Assembly (NCBI RefSeq): GCF_900130125.1
Contig: NZ_FQXY01000011.1
Span: forward strand, 62,001-126,000
Reading direction: 5' to 3'
DNA from: Bacteroides congonensis
GTDB taxonomy: Bacteria; Bacteroidota; Bacteroidia; Bacteroidales; Bacteroidaceae
Length of the DNA stretch: 64,000 nt
In this document: piece by piece, positions 17,412 to 26,821 of the stretch
Numbering within the stretch: the first letter of the stretch is position 1
How the letters are laid out: each line of letters starts with the position of its first letter
The notes under the pieces: generated by a model
What the model saw: only the letters and a program-made list of their open reading frames with translations
The model's database searches: none
What the model was told of the DNA's origin: nothing
Translations under genes and position numbers: made by a program

Positions 17412-18611
17412 ATGAAAAACAAACTTTTACTGGCTGTAGGAAGTCTTGCTTTCCTGACTGCCTGCAATGCTCCGAAAGGAAATGAGATGGAATGGTTCGA
17501 CCATGCAGTAAAAACATCCGGGCATCAGTTGCTCTATATGGCGGAACAATTGAAGGATGAGCCGGACACCGCCTGCTTCCCCCGTTCGATAAAAGAGGGA
17601 AAATACCGGTTGGAACATCCCACGGACTGGACAAGCGGTTTCTACCCCGGTTCGATGTGGTTGGCATACGAGTTGACCGGTGATGAGGCTTTGGCAAAGG
17701 AAGCGCGGAAGTACACGAACCGCCTGCAGGATATGCAGTATTATACGGGGAATCACGATTTGGGTTTTATGATGTTTTGCAGTTACGGGCAAGGCCTTCG
17801 ATTGAAACCGGAGCCGGCTGACAGTCTGATTCTTGTTCATTCATCCGAAAGCCTTTGCTCCCGTTTCAGCCCGAAAGTAGGGTTGATTCGTTCATGGGAC
17901 TTCGGCGACTGGAGTTATCCGGTGATTATTGATAATATGATGAACCTCGAAATGCTGTTCTGGGCTTCGGAACAGACCAATAACCCTAAGTATCGTGATA
18001 TTGCTATTTCCCATGCCGACAAGACGCTGAAGAATCATTTCCGACCGGACATGACTTCTTATCATGTGGTAAGTTATTCGGCGGACAGTGATACGGTGGA
18101 ATCAAAAGGAACTTTTCAGGGATATGCCGATTCTTCCGCCTGGGCACGTGGTCAGGCATGGGGAGTGTATGGTTACACCATGTGTTACCGTTTCACCAAA
18201 CAACAGAACTACCTGGATGCCGCCCATAAAATAGCCCGTTTTATTATCGACCACCGTCCGGCGGAAAATGATTATATTCCTTACTGGGATTATGACGCGC
18301 CCAAGATACCGGATGAGCCGAGAGACGCTTCCGCCGCCGCTGTAACAGCTTCCGCATTACTGGAACTGAGCGGATATGGGGACAAGAAACAAGGGGAGGA
18401 ATATTTCCGTTATGCGGAAAATATCCTGAAACAACTGTCGTCCGAAGAATATCTGGCGAAAGAGGGAGAGAACCACGGTTTTATCCTGCTTCATTCTGTC
18501 GGCAGTTTCCCGCACGACAGCGAAATTGATACGCCGTTGAATTATGCCGATTATTACTATCTGGAAGCTTTGAAACGCTATAAGGATTTGAAAGAGAAAT
18601 CGGATAATTAA
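17412..18611 (+). CDS. GH88 unsaturated glucuronyl hydrolase, lipoprotein
   Basis: A 399-residue family GH88 enzyme that removes the 4,5-unsaturated uronic acid from the non-reducing end of oligosaccharides produced by polysaccharide lyases, acting by hydration of the double bond. A lipoprotein signal ends at LTAC (Cys18). The (alpha/alpha)6 barrel shows NHDLGFMMFCSYG and YADSSAWARGQAWGVYGY, which carry the two conserved aspartates of the family. The residues after the lipid-modified cysteine (NAPKG) lack the acidic surface-export signal typical of Bacteroides surface lipoproteins, so a periplasmic location is likelier. It is the first gene of the polysaccharide locus, with its own promoter. 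Confidence 0.9.
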   Translation: MKNKLLLAVGSLAFLTACNAPKGNEMEWFDHAVKTSGHQLLYMAEQLKDEPDTACFPRSIKEGKYRLEHPTDWTSGFYPGSMWLAYELTGDEALAKEARKYTNRLQDMQYYTGNHDLGFMMFCSYGQGLRLKPEPADSLILVHSSESLCSRFSPKVGLIRSWDFGDWSYPVIIDNMMNLEMLFWASEQTNNPKYRDIAISHADKTLKNHFRPDMTSYHVVSYSADSDTVESKGTFQGYADSSAWARGQAWGVYGYTMCYRFTKQQNYLDAAHKIARFIIDHRPAENDYIPYWDYDAPKIPDEPRDASAAAVTASALLELSGYGDKKQGEEYFRYAENILKQLSSEEYLAKEGENHGFILLHSVGSFPHDSEIDTPLNYADYYYLEALKRYKDLKEKSDN

Positions 18612-18808
18612 TTTGAGTTTCGCATATGCTGCCTTCCGCATGGCTTCAGGAAGGAGGAGAAACCATGCAGAAACTTGCGGGACTTCAGAAATATAGTATT
18701 AGTTTTTTTAGGTAGATGCCGTTCTTTATATGAGTTAAAAAACAGGATTCCTTTATAAGATTGAACTGAAAATTCCTATCTTTACAATAAATTCTTCAAT
18801 ATCAGCTC

Positions 18809-21800
18809 ATGAAAGACCGGCATTTGCTATTTAAGTACGTATTCGGATTATCCGTTTGCTTATTGTTTCTTCCTCTATATACCGTGCTGGCTGACGACAG
18901 CCCTATCCATTTCAAGCGTCTGTCCGTAGATGACGGACTGTCGCAGAATACGGTGCTTGCTTTGACGCAAGACCATAATAATAAGATTTGGGTAGGCACG
19001 ATAGACGGGCTGAACTGGTATGAAGGTTCCCGTTTCGCTTCTTATTACAGGGCGCCGGACGATACGGCAAGCCTGGCGAATAATCATATTTATTCACTAC
19101 ACACCGACCCGCAGGGAGCGGTATGGATTGGCACTCAGGTCGGCTTGTCCCGTTATAATATCGTAGGAAATAACTTCACCAACTACTCCTCACCGGACAA
19201 TCAGCCGATGCAGGTACTGGCTATCGGCGAACCGGAAGAGGGCGGCCGGCTCCTGCTTGCCACGAATGCCGGACTGATGATTTTCAATAAGAACACGGGA
19301 CAGATGAAGGTACAACCGGAGCTTGCCGGCAAAACAATCTATTCCGTCTGCCGGATGAATGACGGCTTTTTGCTGGGAACTTCGGAAGGCGTCTATTTCT
19401 ACTATGAACGCAATGAAAACGTGACACGGCTTCTTCTTCAACTGAAAGGGGAAGTGATTTCCGGCATGCTCTATGATGACAGAACCGGTAACTGCTGGCT
19501 CGCGTCATTGACCAACGGAGTGTATTGCATTGATAACAATTTTCAGATAAAAAAGCACTATAACAAGCAGAATACGCCCGCCTGCTTCCTGACAAACTCA
19601 GTCAGGACATTGTGTCAGGACGATAAGGGAAGAATATGGATAGGCACGATGGAAGGGTTGCTTATTCTTGAACCGGAGACGGAGAATTTCCAACTCTGCC
19701 GCTTCTCTTCCGAAGACCCTACCTCGTTAGGACACAATTCCATCCGTTCTATTTTGAAAGACAACCAAGGCGGTATGTGGATCGGTACGTTCTACGGCGG
19801 ACTGAATTATTATCATCCTTTGGCTCCTGCTTTCGGACGTCTGCAACATTCTGCATGGCGGAACTCTCTGAGTGACAACACCGTGAGCTGTATATCCGAA
19901 GAACCGGACAGCGGGAATCTGTGGATTGGTACGAACGACGGCGGGCTGAATTACTACAACCGGAAAACCGGAAACTTCTCATACTTCCGTGCAGGCACTT
20001 CCGCCAATTCCCTGAAGTCTGATAATATAAAATGTATATGGACGGATAAGGACGGCACCGTTTATGTGGGTACTCATGGCGGAGGATTGAGCCGGCTGAA
20101 CCGCAAGAGCGGAAGGATAGAGACATACAACTTCCCCCATTCTGTTTCCCTGAACAACAGTTGCTATTCCATATTGGACGGAACTGATTTGGATGAAACA
20201 GAGTTGGACGGAATAAAATCGGCCGGAACGCTTTGGGTAGGAGGGATGAACGGGCTTTTCCTCTTTAATAAACAGACAGGAGAACTCTCGCCGCATCCGT
20301 TGGCCAAGAAGCATAACAAACTGGAGAATGTACTGATATATACTTTGTTCCGCGACTCGAAAGGCCGAATCTGGATAGGAACGGAAGAAAGCCTGTTCCT
20401 GTATGCCGGTGGGAAACTGGAAGAACTGCATCTTTCCTCTTCCGCCTATCTGCACGGATTGATACAAGCCTTCTGTGTGTTGGAAGACAGCCGTCACGAC
20501 ATCTGGGTAGGCTCTTCCACAGGGCTGTACTGCTATAAAGAGGGCGCACCGACCGTATGGGAGCAATATACAATGAAAGACGGTCTGCCGAACGACTTTA
20601 TTTATAGCATACTGGAAGATGAACGGGGGCGTTTGTGGCTCACAACGAACAAGGGCTTGTCCTGTTTCAACAGAGAAGACGGCACTTTCCTCAATTATAC
20701 GAAGCAGGACGGACTGCCGCACGACCAGTTCAATTATTTCGGAGCTTGCAAGGCGAAGGACGGTACTTTCTTCCTGGGCTCTTTAGGCGGTGTCGCCTAC
20801 TTCAAACCCTACGAACTGGGAGATAACCCGTATTCTCCGGACGCCGTTGTCACAGGAGCCGTAGTCTTTAATCAAGTGATTACGGATATGAAAAGCGATC
20901 GGGTACGCTATTATCAGGACGCGCAGGGACGTATGCTCGGCATGTCGTTCCCTTCCGACCAGAAGTTGTTCAATATCCGGTTTGCTGTTATCAACTATCT
21001 GGCGGGCAAACGGAACCAGTTTGTTTACAAGTTGGAAGGATTTGAAACGGAATGGAACTATTCCCGTCATGTTTCATTCGCACGGGCGAGTTACTCCAAT
21101 CTTCCGCCGGGCGAATATGTCTTTAAAGTGAAGGCTTGCAACAACAACGGCAAGTGGAGTGAAGCGACCACCGAATTTTTCGTGCACATCATCCCGATGT
21201 GGTATCAGACTTGGTGGGCAAAGACCCTCTTTGCCTGTTTCTTCCTGGGGCTTCTCTTTTTCATCATCTACTTCTTCATAGCCCGTGCCAAGATGAAGAT
21301 GCAGGTGAGAATCGAGCAGATAGAACGGAGCAAGATAGAAGAAGTCAGCCAGGAGAAAGTGCGTTTCTATATGAATATGTCCCATGAACTGCGCACACCG
21401 TTGAGCCTGATACTGGCTCCGCTGGAGGAGCTACTCGGGCAGAAAAGTGCGATAGACACTCCTGTGCGGCAGAAATTGGATTATGTATATAAGAATGGGC
21501 GGAAGCTGTTGCACATAGTCAATCAGTTGCTCGATTTCCGCAAAGCCGAAGCGGGAGCGCTGCCGGTTCATGTGATGCCGGTGAATGTGGAAGGATTGTT
21601 GCAGGACGTTCTTGCCCTGTTTAATGAAAACGCGCAGAAGCGTGCTATCAGTGTCAGCATGGAGTCCGACCTGAAAGGGCGGCTGCTTCCGGCAGACAAG
21701 GCATATCTGGAGACTATCCTGATGAATCTCCTGTCAAACGCCTTTAAGTTTACGCCGGACGGTGGAAATATCTCGCTCTCTCTACACGCGGAGGGGGATA

Positions 21801-22948
21801 CGTACAGTTTCACGGTGAGGGATAGCGGCATCGGTATATCCGCGGAACAGCTTGACCGTATTTTCGAACGTTTCTATCAGGTGGACGGGCAGCGGAAAGG
21901 AACAGGCATCGGACTGTCATTGGTGAAAATGCTCGTAGAGAAACATCACGGAACTATCACCGTGGCAAGTGAGCCCAACCGATACACGGAATTTAAAGTC
22001 ACTTTGCCTGCCGATATAAATACCTTCGCGGAAAAAGAACGGGAATTGCCGGAACAGGAAGCCGTAGCAACCGTTTCTTCGCGGGAGCTACCGTTGCCTG
22101 ATGAATATTTCTCCGGTGAAACTCCGGCTGCGGTATCCGAAGAAACGTCTCCGGACGGCGGACAACCGGAGACTGCCGGTGAAGAAGAACGTCCTACTAT
22201 CTTGTTGGTGGATGACAATAAGGAAATGGTGGATTATCTGAAAGAGAATTTCCGGCAGACGTATGTGACGCTTACGGCCGGAAACGGGGAAGAAGCGTTG
22301 GCTATCATGAAGGAACATCGGGTAGATATTGTCCTTTCCGACGTGATGATGCCGGGAATAGACGGAATCAAACTTTGTCAGCTTATCAAGAGAAACCTGC
22401 AAACCTGCCATATTCCGGTACTTCTGCTGTCCGCCAAAGGAAGTGTTGACGCGCAGACAGAGGGTATTCAGGCGGGAGCGGACGATTACATGGCAAAGCC
22501 ATTCTCCATTCAATTGCTGAAAGGGAAGATAGCCAACCAGTTGAAAGCTCGCCAACGCTTGAAACATTATTATTCGAACACGATTGATATTGATACCGCC
22601 AAGATGACTTCCAATAATTTGGATGAGGAGTTTATGAGCAAAGCTATTCAGGTGGTGGAAGAGAATATCAGCAACGAGGGCTTCACGTCTGACGAACTGG
22701 CGGGCAAACTTTGCATGAGCCGTTCGTCGCTTTATCTCAAGATGAATTCCGTATCCGGTGAACCGCCCGCAAACTTTATCCGGCGTATCCGTTTCAATAA
22801 GGCTTGCAAGCTGCTGCTTGAAGGGCGTTATTCCATTTCAGAGATTAGCAGCATGGTCGGTTTCGGCTCTTCTTCCTATTTCTCTACCAGTTTCAAGAAG
22901 TACGTAGGCTGCTTGCCCTCGGAATATGTAAAACAGCATACTAAATAA
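18809..22948 (+). CDS. Hybrid two-component system sensor/regulator (HTCS)
   Basis: A 1379-residue one-protein signalling system of the kind that controls polysaccharide loci in Bacteroides. In order: signal peptide (1-29); about a dozen two-component propeller repeats of the D-x-x-G-x-(I/L)-W-(I/V)-G type (30-700); a Y_Y_Y domain (about 717-795); one membrane segment (about 802-824); HisKA with phospho-accepting His859 in MSHELRTPLS; HATPase (DSGIGIS, GTGIGLSL); a receiver domain from about 1128 with Asp1178 in LSDVMMPG; and a C-terminal AraC-type helix-turn-helix (about 1270-1375). All catalytic residues are present. It should sense an oligosaccharide in the periplasm and activate the flanking GH88 and lyase-SusCD operons. 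Confidence 0.96.
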   Translation: MKDRHLLFKYVFGLSVCLLFLPLYTVLADDSPIHFKRLSVDDGLSQNTVLALTQDHNNKIWVGTIDGLNWYEGSRFASYYRAPDDTASLANNHIYSLHTDPQGAVWIGTQVGLSRYNIVGNNFTNYSSPDNQPMQVLAIGEPEEGGRLLLATNAGLMIFNKNTGQMKVQPELAGKTIYSVCRMNDGFLLGTSEGVYFYYERNENVTRLLLQLKGEVISGMLYDDRTGNCWLASLTNGVYCIDNNFQIKKHYNKQNTPACFLTNSVRTLCQDDKGRIWIGTMEGLLILEPETENFQLCRFSSEDPTSLGHNSIRSILKDNQGGMWIGTFYGGLNYYHPLAPAFGRLQHSAWRNSLSDNTVSCISEEPDSGNLWIGTNDGGLNYYNRKTGNFSYFRAGTSANSLKSDNIKCIWTDKDGTVYVGTHGGGLSRLNRKSGRIETYNFPHSVSLNNSCYSILDGTDLDETELDGIKSAGTLWVGGMNGLFLFNKQTGELSPHPLAKKHNKLENVLIYTLFRDSKGRIWIGTEESLFLYAGGKLEELHLSSSAYLHGLIQAFCVLEDSRHDIWVGSSTGLYCYKEGAPTVWEQYTMKDGLPNDFIYSILEDERGRLWLTTNKGLSCFNREDGTFLNYTKQDGLPHDQFNYFGACKAKDGTFFLGSLGGVAYFKPYELGDNPYSPDAVVTGAVVFNQVITDMKSDRVRYYQDAQGRMLGMSFPSDQKLFNIRFAVINYLAGKRNQFVYKLEGFETEWNYSRHVSFARASYSNLPPGEYVFKVKACNNNGKWSEATTEFFVHIIPMWYQTWWAKTLFACFFLGLLFFIIYFFIARAKMKMQVRIEQIERSKIEEVSQEKVRFYMNMSHELRTPLSLILAPLEELLGQKSAIDTPVRQKLDYVYKNGRKLLHIVNQLLDFRKAEAGALPVHVMPVNVEGLLQDVLALFNENAQKRAISVSMESDLKGRLLPADKAYLETILMNLLSNAFKFTPDGGNISLSLHAEGDTYSFTVRDSGIGISAEQLDRIFERFYQVDGQRKGTGIGLSLVKMLVEKHHGTITVASEPNRYTEFKVTLPADINTFAEKERELPEQEAVATVSSRELPLPDEYFSGETPAAVSEETSPDGGQPETAGEEERPTILLVDDNKEMVDYLKENFRQTYVTLTAGNGEEALAIMKEHRVDIVLSDVMMPGIDGIKLCQLIKRNLQTCHIPVLLLSAKGSVDAQTEGIQAGADDYMAKPFSIQLLKGKIANQLKARQRLKHYYSNTIDIDTAKMTSNNLDEEFMSKAIQVVEENISNEGFTSDELAGKLCMSRSSLYLKMNSVSGEPPANFIRRIRFNKACKLLLEGRYSISEISSMVGFGSSSYFSTSFKKYVGCLPSEYVKQHTK

Positions 22949-22982
22949 CGTCAGTTACTCAAACTTATATTGAACTGACGTT
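22947..22982 (+). terminator. Hairpin after the hybrid regulator gene
   Basis: A perfect 10-base inverted repeat (22947-22956 with 22973-22982) overlaps the stop codon. There is no long T run, so it may stabilise the mRNA rather than terminate strongly. Confidence 0.55.
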
Positions 22983-23058
22983 AAATAAATCTATCGGGCT
23001 TATGCAAGATTTAGTTTTCCGGCCATAAGGAATTAGTCTTTCGCCATGCATGATTTTA

Positions 23059-23148
23059 TTCGTCTGCCTATAGGCAAACTTGCGAATCCCTATAGGCATC
23101 TTTTCGTTTGCCTATAGGCGGACGAAAGCTCAACTATAGGCGGACGAA
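23059..23148. repeat. Four CTATAGGC boxes at exact 22-base spacing
   Basis: CTATAGGC starts at 23068, 23090, 23112 and 23134, each exactly 22 bases apart. Copies 1 and 3 are extended to the palindrome GCCTATAGGC and form a 21-base inverted repeat (23059-23079 with 23106-23126, one mismatch). Copies 3 and 4 share the extension GGACGAA. The array lies 266 bases before the lyase A start codon. Confidence 0.7.
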
Positions 23149-23302
23149 TTAAGTTATGCACTACCGGAAGTAATTTTATAGAGCGTAGTTATTACGTTTT
23201 CGTATACACACATTTAATGTCAGGTTTATCTTCTTTTTATACCTTTATTCCCTCTGTAGCTGTCTATAACCCCTGTTTTGGACGATTTTTAAGTTGAAAT
23301 GA

Positions 23303-23316
23303 ACGAAAACAAAGTC
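23303..23316 (+). promoter_or_regulatory. Candidate regulator site upstream of lyase A
   Basis: ACGAAAACAAAGTC lies 75 bases (start to start) upstream of the -7 box at 23378, mirroring the GH88 promoter. A second shared element, GTTTTGGACGA, lies at 23275-23285 and at 17293-17303, but at different distances from the two -7 boxes. Confidence 0.6.
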
Positions 23317-23377
23317 GTATTAGACACTATCAGATAAGGAAGAAATGAATTGAAAGTCCCGTTTCGGAGGGTTTACC

Positions 23378-23385
23378 TACATTTG
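23378..23385 (+). promoter_or_regulatory. -7 box for the lyase-SusCD operon
   Basis: TACATTTG fits TAnnTTTG, 28 bases before the lyase A start codon. No TTTG is found at -33, consistent with control by the hybrid regulator. Confidence 0.65.
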
Positions 23386-23413
23386 CCTACAGAAAAACCA
23401 ATCATTTGATATC

Positions 23414-26017
23414 ATGAAAAAAGTAGTATTGATTTCATTCGTAATCTTATCTGCGGCAGCACAAATGACATACGCGCAAAAACAGGCGGTCATCAAGTTG
23501 ACGGAGACAACATTGATGCACGAGATGCGTGCCACCCCTTATCCGCTGGATAAAGCTGTGGTAAATGACCGTGCCGTTTCTTTCCAGTGGCCGCTCCGTT
23601 CGGACATGAACTCGCAGGACAGTCCGTTGGACGGATTCGAACACAAAGTAAAGAAGGTAGATAAAACGAAAGTAACCTATCGGTTGCGTTACTCACAGGA
23701 TGCCGGATTGAAATCGGGCGTCACGGAAGTGAAGACCCGCTGGCCGTTTTATAATCCGGAGAAACCGCTTGCAGCAGGTGTCTGGTACTGGCAGTTCGGC
23801 TATGTAGAGGGCGGACAGGTAACGTGGGGAAGCGTGCAGCAAGTCACCGTAGAAGAAAAAGAGGGGAAATTCTGTCCACCCTCGCTGAAAATAGTCTTGT
23901 CAAAGCTGCCTGCCTCTCATCCGCGTGTATGGATGATGAAGGGCGACTGGAAAGACTTCATGAACCGCAATAAGGAAAAGGCGGAGAGACAATGGTATCT
24001 GGAACGTGCCGACAAGGTGCTTCAGACACCGATGAAATCGGTAGACGACATCAATACCTCTCAAGTGAAGAACCTGAAAAATGAAATGCAAATCAATTCG
24101 TACCTCACCCGTGAAAGCCGCCGTATCATTGATGCGGAAGAAGGAAACACCGAGGCATTGATACGGGCATGGTTACTGACGCAGGATACCAAATATAAGG
24201 AGGAAGCTATCAAGCGCGTATTCATCATGGCAGACTGGGATAAGCACCAGAATGTGAAGGGGGACTTCAACGCTTCCACTCTGTTGTCACTTTGCTCCAT
24301 GGCGTACGACTCTTTCTACGACCAACTGACTGCCCCGCAACGGAAGCAACTGCTTGAAGCCATCAAGGAGAAAGGGGACGATATGTACAAGAACTTCAAT
24401 AACCGGCTGGAAAACCACATCGCCGACAACCATGTGTGGCAGATGACACTCCGTATCCTGACCATGGCGGCATTCAGCGTTTACGGTGATTTGCCCGAAG
24501 CGGATACATGGGTGGACTATTGTTATAACGTCTGGTTGGCGCGTTTCCCCGGACTGAACAAAGACGGTGGTTGGCATAACGGTGATTCCTACTTCACTGT
24601 CAACACCCGCACATTGATAGAAGTACCTTATTATTATAGCAAGCTGACCGGATATGATTTCTTCTCCGACCCTTGGTATCAGGGAAATATCATGTACACT
24701 ATCTTTCAGCAACCACCTTTCTCCAAATCCGGCGGAAACGGAAGTTCGCATCAGAATGTGGGACGCCCCAACAGTATCCGTATCGGATATTTGGATGCAC
24801 TGGCGCGTCTCACCGGAAACACGTATGCCGCCGACTTCGTGCGCCGTACCTTGAAAGTGGAACCGGAATATATGAAGAAGGCCTTGTTGAGCAAGCCCGG
24901 TGACCTTGCATGGTTTCGCCTGCAATGTGACAAACCTCTGCCGGAAGGTGAGGGGTTGACATCGCTTCCTGCCGGCTATGTGCTTCCCGAAACGGGACTG
25001 GCTTCTTTCCAGACTAACTGGGACAGGGTAGGCGGCAACGCCATGTGGAGCTTTCGCTCCAGTCCTTACGGCTCTACTTCTCACGCACTTGCCAATCAGA
25101 ATGCGTTCAACACATTCTACGGAGGACAACCGTTGTTTTATAGCAGCGGACACCATATCGAATTTACCGACGTGCACAGTATGCTGTGCCACCGTGCCAC
25201 ACGTGCTCATAACACTATTTTGGTGAACGGCATGGGACAACGCATCGGAACGGAAGGATACGGATGGATTCCCCGTTATTACGTCAGTGAGAAAATCGGC
25301 TATGTGTTGGGTGACGCTTCCAATGCGTACGGAAAAGTTATCTCACCGCTTTGGCTGACACGTGGCGAGCAGTCCGAAGTGCACTATACCCCCGAGAACG
25401 GTTGGGACGAAAATCACGTAAAGACTTTCCGCCGCCACATCGTGAACTTGGGAAAGACGGGACTGATATTTATCTATGATGAACTGGTGGCGGATGAACC
25501 TGTCAACTGGAATTATCTCTTGCACACTACAGCCAATCCGATGACTGTCAACAAGTCAGACAACCGATTTGTACATATTCAGGCCACCAACCGCGGGGGA
25601 GCGTCAGACGCTTATCTTTTCTCAAGCGGAGCATTGCAGACGGATACCACCAGCCGTTTCTTTTATCCGGCAGAGAACTGGCTGCGTGCCGATGATAAAG
25701 GCAATTTCAAGAAATATCCGAATCATTGGCATTTCACCGCCACGTCGGAAAAGTCGCAAGTATATCGCTTTGCCACTATCATCAATACGCACGCGCTGAA
25801 ATATCCCGCCAAAGACCCCGAGATTTTGTCCGACGGACGTATCAAGGTGGGCGGATGGCTTATCAGCGTGAACCTGAAACCGAACGGTGCCCCTTCTTTC
25901 TTTATCCGCAGCACTAAGGAGAATGTGAATATCACATACAAAGGAGAAGCTACCATCGTCAGCGAAGACGGATACGAGACGGTTATGAGGGACGAATTGC
26001 CCGAACTGGAAATCTGA
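23414..26017 (+). CDS. Heparinase II/III-type polysaccharide lyase A (DUF4962 + Hepar_II_III)
   Basis: An 867-residue lyase expected to cleave a uronic-acid polysaccharide by beta-elimination. A Sec signal peptide (1-21, ending TYAQ) has no lipobox, so the enzyme should be soluble in the periplasm. An N-terminal beta-rich region and alpha/alpha toroid (DUF4962-like) contain NHVWQMTLRI and DGGWHNGDSYF (His388). The C-terminal heparinase II/III beta-sandwich has GSTSHALANQNAFN and HRATRAHNTILVNG (His599). These asparagine, histidine and tyrosine positions fit the family's catalytic set, but I cannot assign the exact CAZy family or substrate. It is the first gene of the large PUL operon and is about 25 bases upstream of the DUF3575 gene. 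Confidence 0.85.
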   Translation: MKKVVLISFVILSAAAQMTYAQKQAVIKLTETTLMHEMRATPYPLDKAVVNDRAVSFQWPLRSDMNSQDSPLDGFEHKVKKVDKTKVTYRLRYSQDAGLKSGVTEVKTRWPFYNPEKPLAAGVWYWQFGYVEGGQVTWGSVQQVTVEEKEGKFCPPSLKIVLSKLPASHPRVWMMKGDWKDFMNRNKEKAERQWYLERADKVLQTPMKSVDDINTSQVKNLKNEMQINSYLTRESRRIIDAEEGNTEALIRAWLLTQDTKYKEEAIKRVFIMADWDKHQNVKGDFNASTLLSLCSMAYDSFYDQLTAPQRKQLLEAIKEKGDDMYKNFNNRLENHIADNHVWQMTLRILTMAAFSVYGDLPEADTWVDYCYNVWLARFPGLNKDGGWHNGDSYFTVNTRTLIEVPYYYSKLTGYDFFSDPWYQGNIMYTIFQQPPFSKSGGNGSSHQNVGRPNSIRIGYLDALARLTGNTYAADFVRRTLKVEPEYMKKALLSKPGDLAWFRLQCDKPLPEGEGLTSLPAGYVLPETGLASFQTNWDRVGGNAMWSFRSSPYGSTSHALANQNAFNTFYGGQPLFYSSGHHIEFTDVHSMLCHRATRAHNTILVNGMGQRIGTEGYGWIPRYYVSEKIGYVLGDASNAYGKVISPLWLTRGEQSEVHYTPENGWDENHVKTFRRHIVNLGKTGLIFIYDELVADEPVNWNYLLHTTANPMTVNKSDNRFVHIQATNRGGASDAYLFSSGALQTDTTSRFFYPAENWLRADDKGNFKKYPNHWHFTATSEKSQVYRFATIINTHALKYPAKDPEILSDGRIKVGGWLISVNLKPNGAPSFFIRSTKENVNITYKGEATIVSEDGYETVMRDELPELEI

Positions 26018-26041
26018 TAGAAACATGAAAGATATGGAACT

Positions 26042-26782
26042 ATGAGACATTCGAACTTTAAAATGAGAACTATATGCCTGTTGGCTGCCTTATCGGGCGT
26101 AGCTGTCTTGTCTGCACAGACTCCGGCGAAACCCCGTGTGCAGACTTCCGCCGCGCCGGAAGAGACTACGGTCTACAAACCTGACGGGAAGAAATCGGTA
26201 ACGGTAACCGGCGTACCTTCAAACAAAGGGGAGGGGAAACAGGACGTTTCCGGCAAAGCTGACAAAAAGAAGAATACGGCTGCCTTGGAGGGCGGACGCT
26301 ATCTGGCACTGAAGACCAATGTGCTGTATGATGCCTGTGCTTTGTTGAACCTTGCGGTAGAAATGCAGGTGAGCAAGAAGATAACTGTGGAGCTGCCTTT
26401 GACTTGCAGTTTATGGGACTTGGGGAGTGAGCACGGTGTACGTACCGTAGCGTTGCAACCGGAAGCCCGTTGGTGGATGGGAAACGAAGCGGGACGGGGA
26501 CATTTTGTCGGACTGCACGCTCACGTGGCATGGTTTAATGTGAAGTGGAACGATAACCGCTATCAGGACGTAGACCGACCCTTGTTGGGAGCGGGACTAA
26601 GTTACGGTTACAAACTGCCCTTGTCCGAACATTGGGGAGCGGAATTTACTTTGGGACTGGGGTATGCCAATATGAAGTATAACACCTATTATAATGTAGA
26701 CAATGGCGCGCTGTTGGATACCCGTGTCCGTCATTACTGGGGAGTAACCCGTGTGGGAGCGTCACTGGTATACCGCTTCTGA
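26042..26782 (+). CDS. DUF3575 domain outer-membrane-associated protein
   Basis: A 246-residue protein with a signal peptide (cleavage near VLSAQ) followed by a low-complexity, proline- and lysine-rich linker and then a DUF3575 domain (about 90-246) starting YLALKTNVLYDACALLNLAVE. The domain looks like a small outer-membrane beta-barrel and ends in Phe (LVYRF), the usual outer-membrane signature. DUF3575 proteins commonly sit at the head of fimbria-like operons in Bacteroidales. A second possible start lies seven codons in (26063). It is cotranscribed with the lyases and followed by two DUF6562 lipoproteins, so it may anchor or help export them; this is inference. Confidence 0.75.
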   Translation: MRHSNFKMRTICLLAALSGVAVLSAQTPAKPRVQTSAAPEETTVYKPDGKKSVTVTGVPSNKGEGKQDVSGKADKKKNTAALEGGRYLALKTNVLYDACALLNLAVEMQVSKKITVELPLTCSLWDLGSEHGVRTVALQPEARWWMGNEAGRGHFVGLHAHVAWFNVKWNDNRYQDVDRPLLGAGLSYGYKLPLSEHWGAEFTLGLGYANMKYNTYYNVDNGALLDTRVRHYWGVTRVGASLVYRF

Positions 26783-26821
26783 CTTTGACAGGAACATACA
26801 TATAAATAATATGATAACAAT

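Noticed and set aside
23059..23148. CRISPR-like array
   Set aside because: The repeats are only 8 bases with 14-base gaps, and there is no cas gene.
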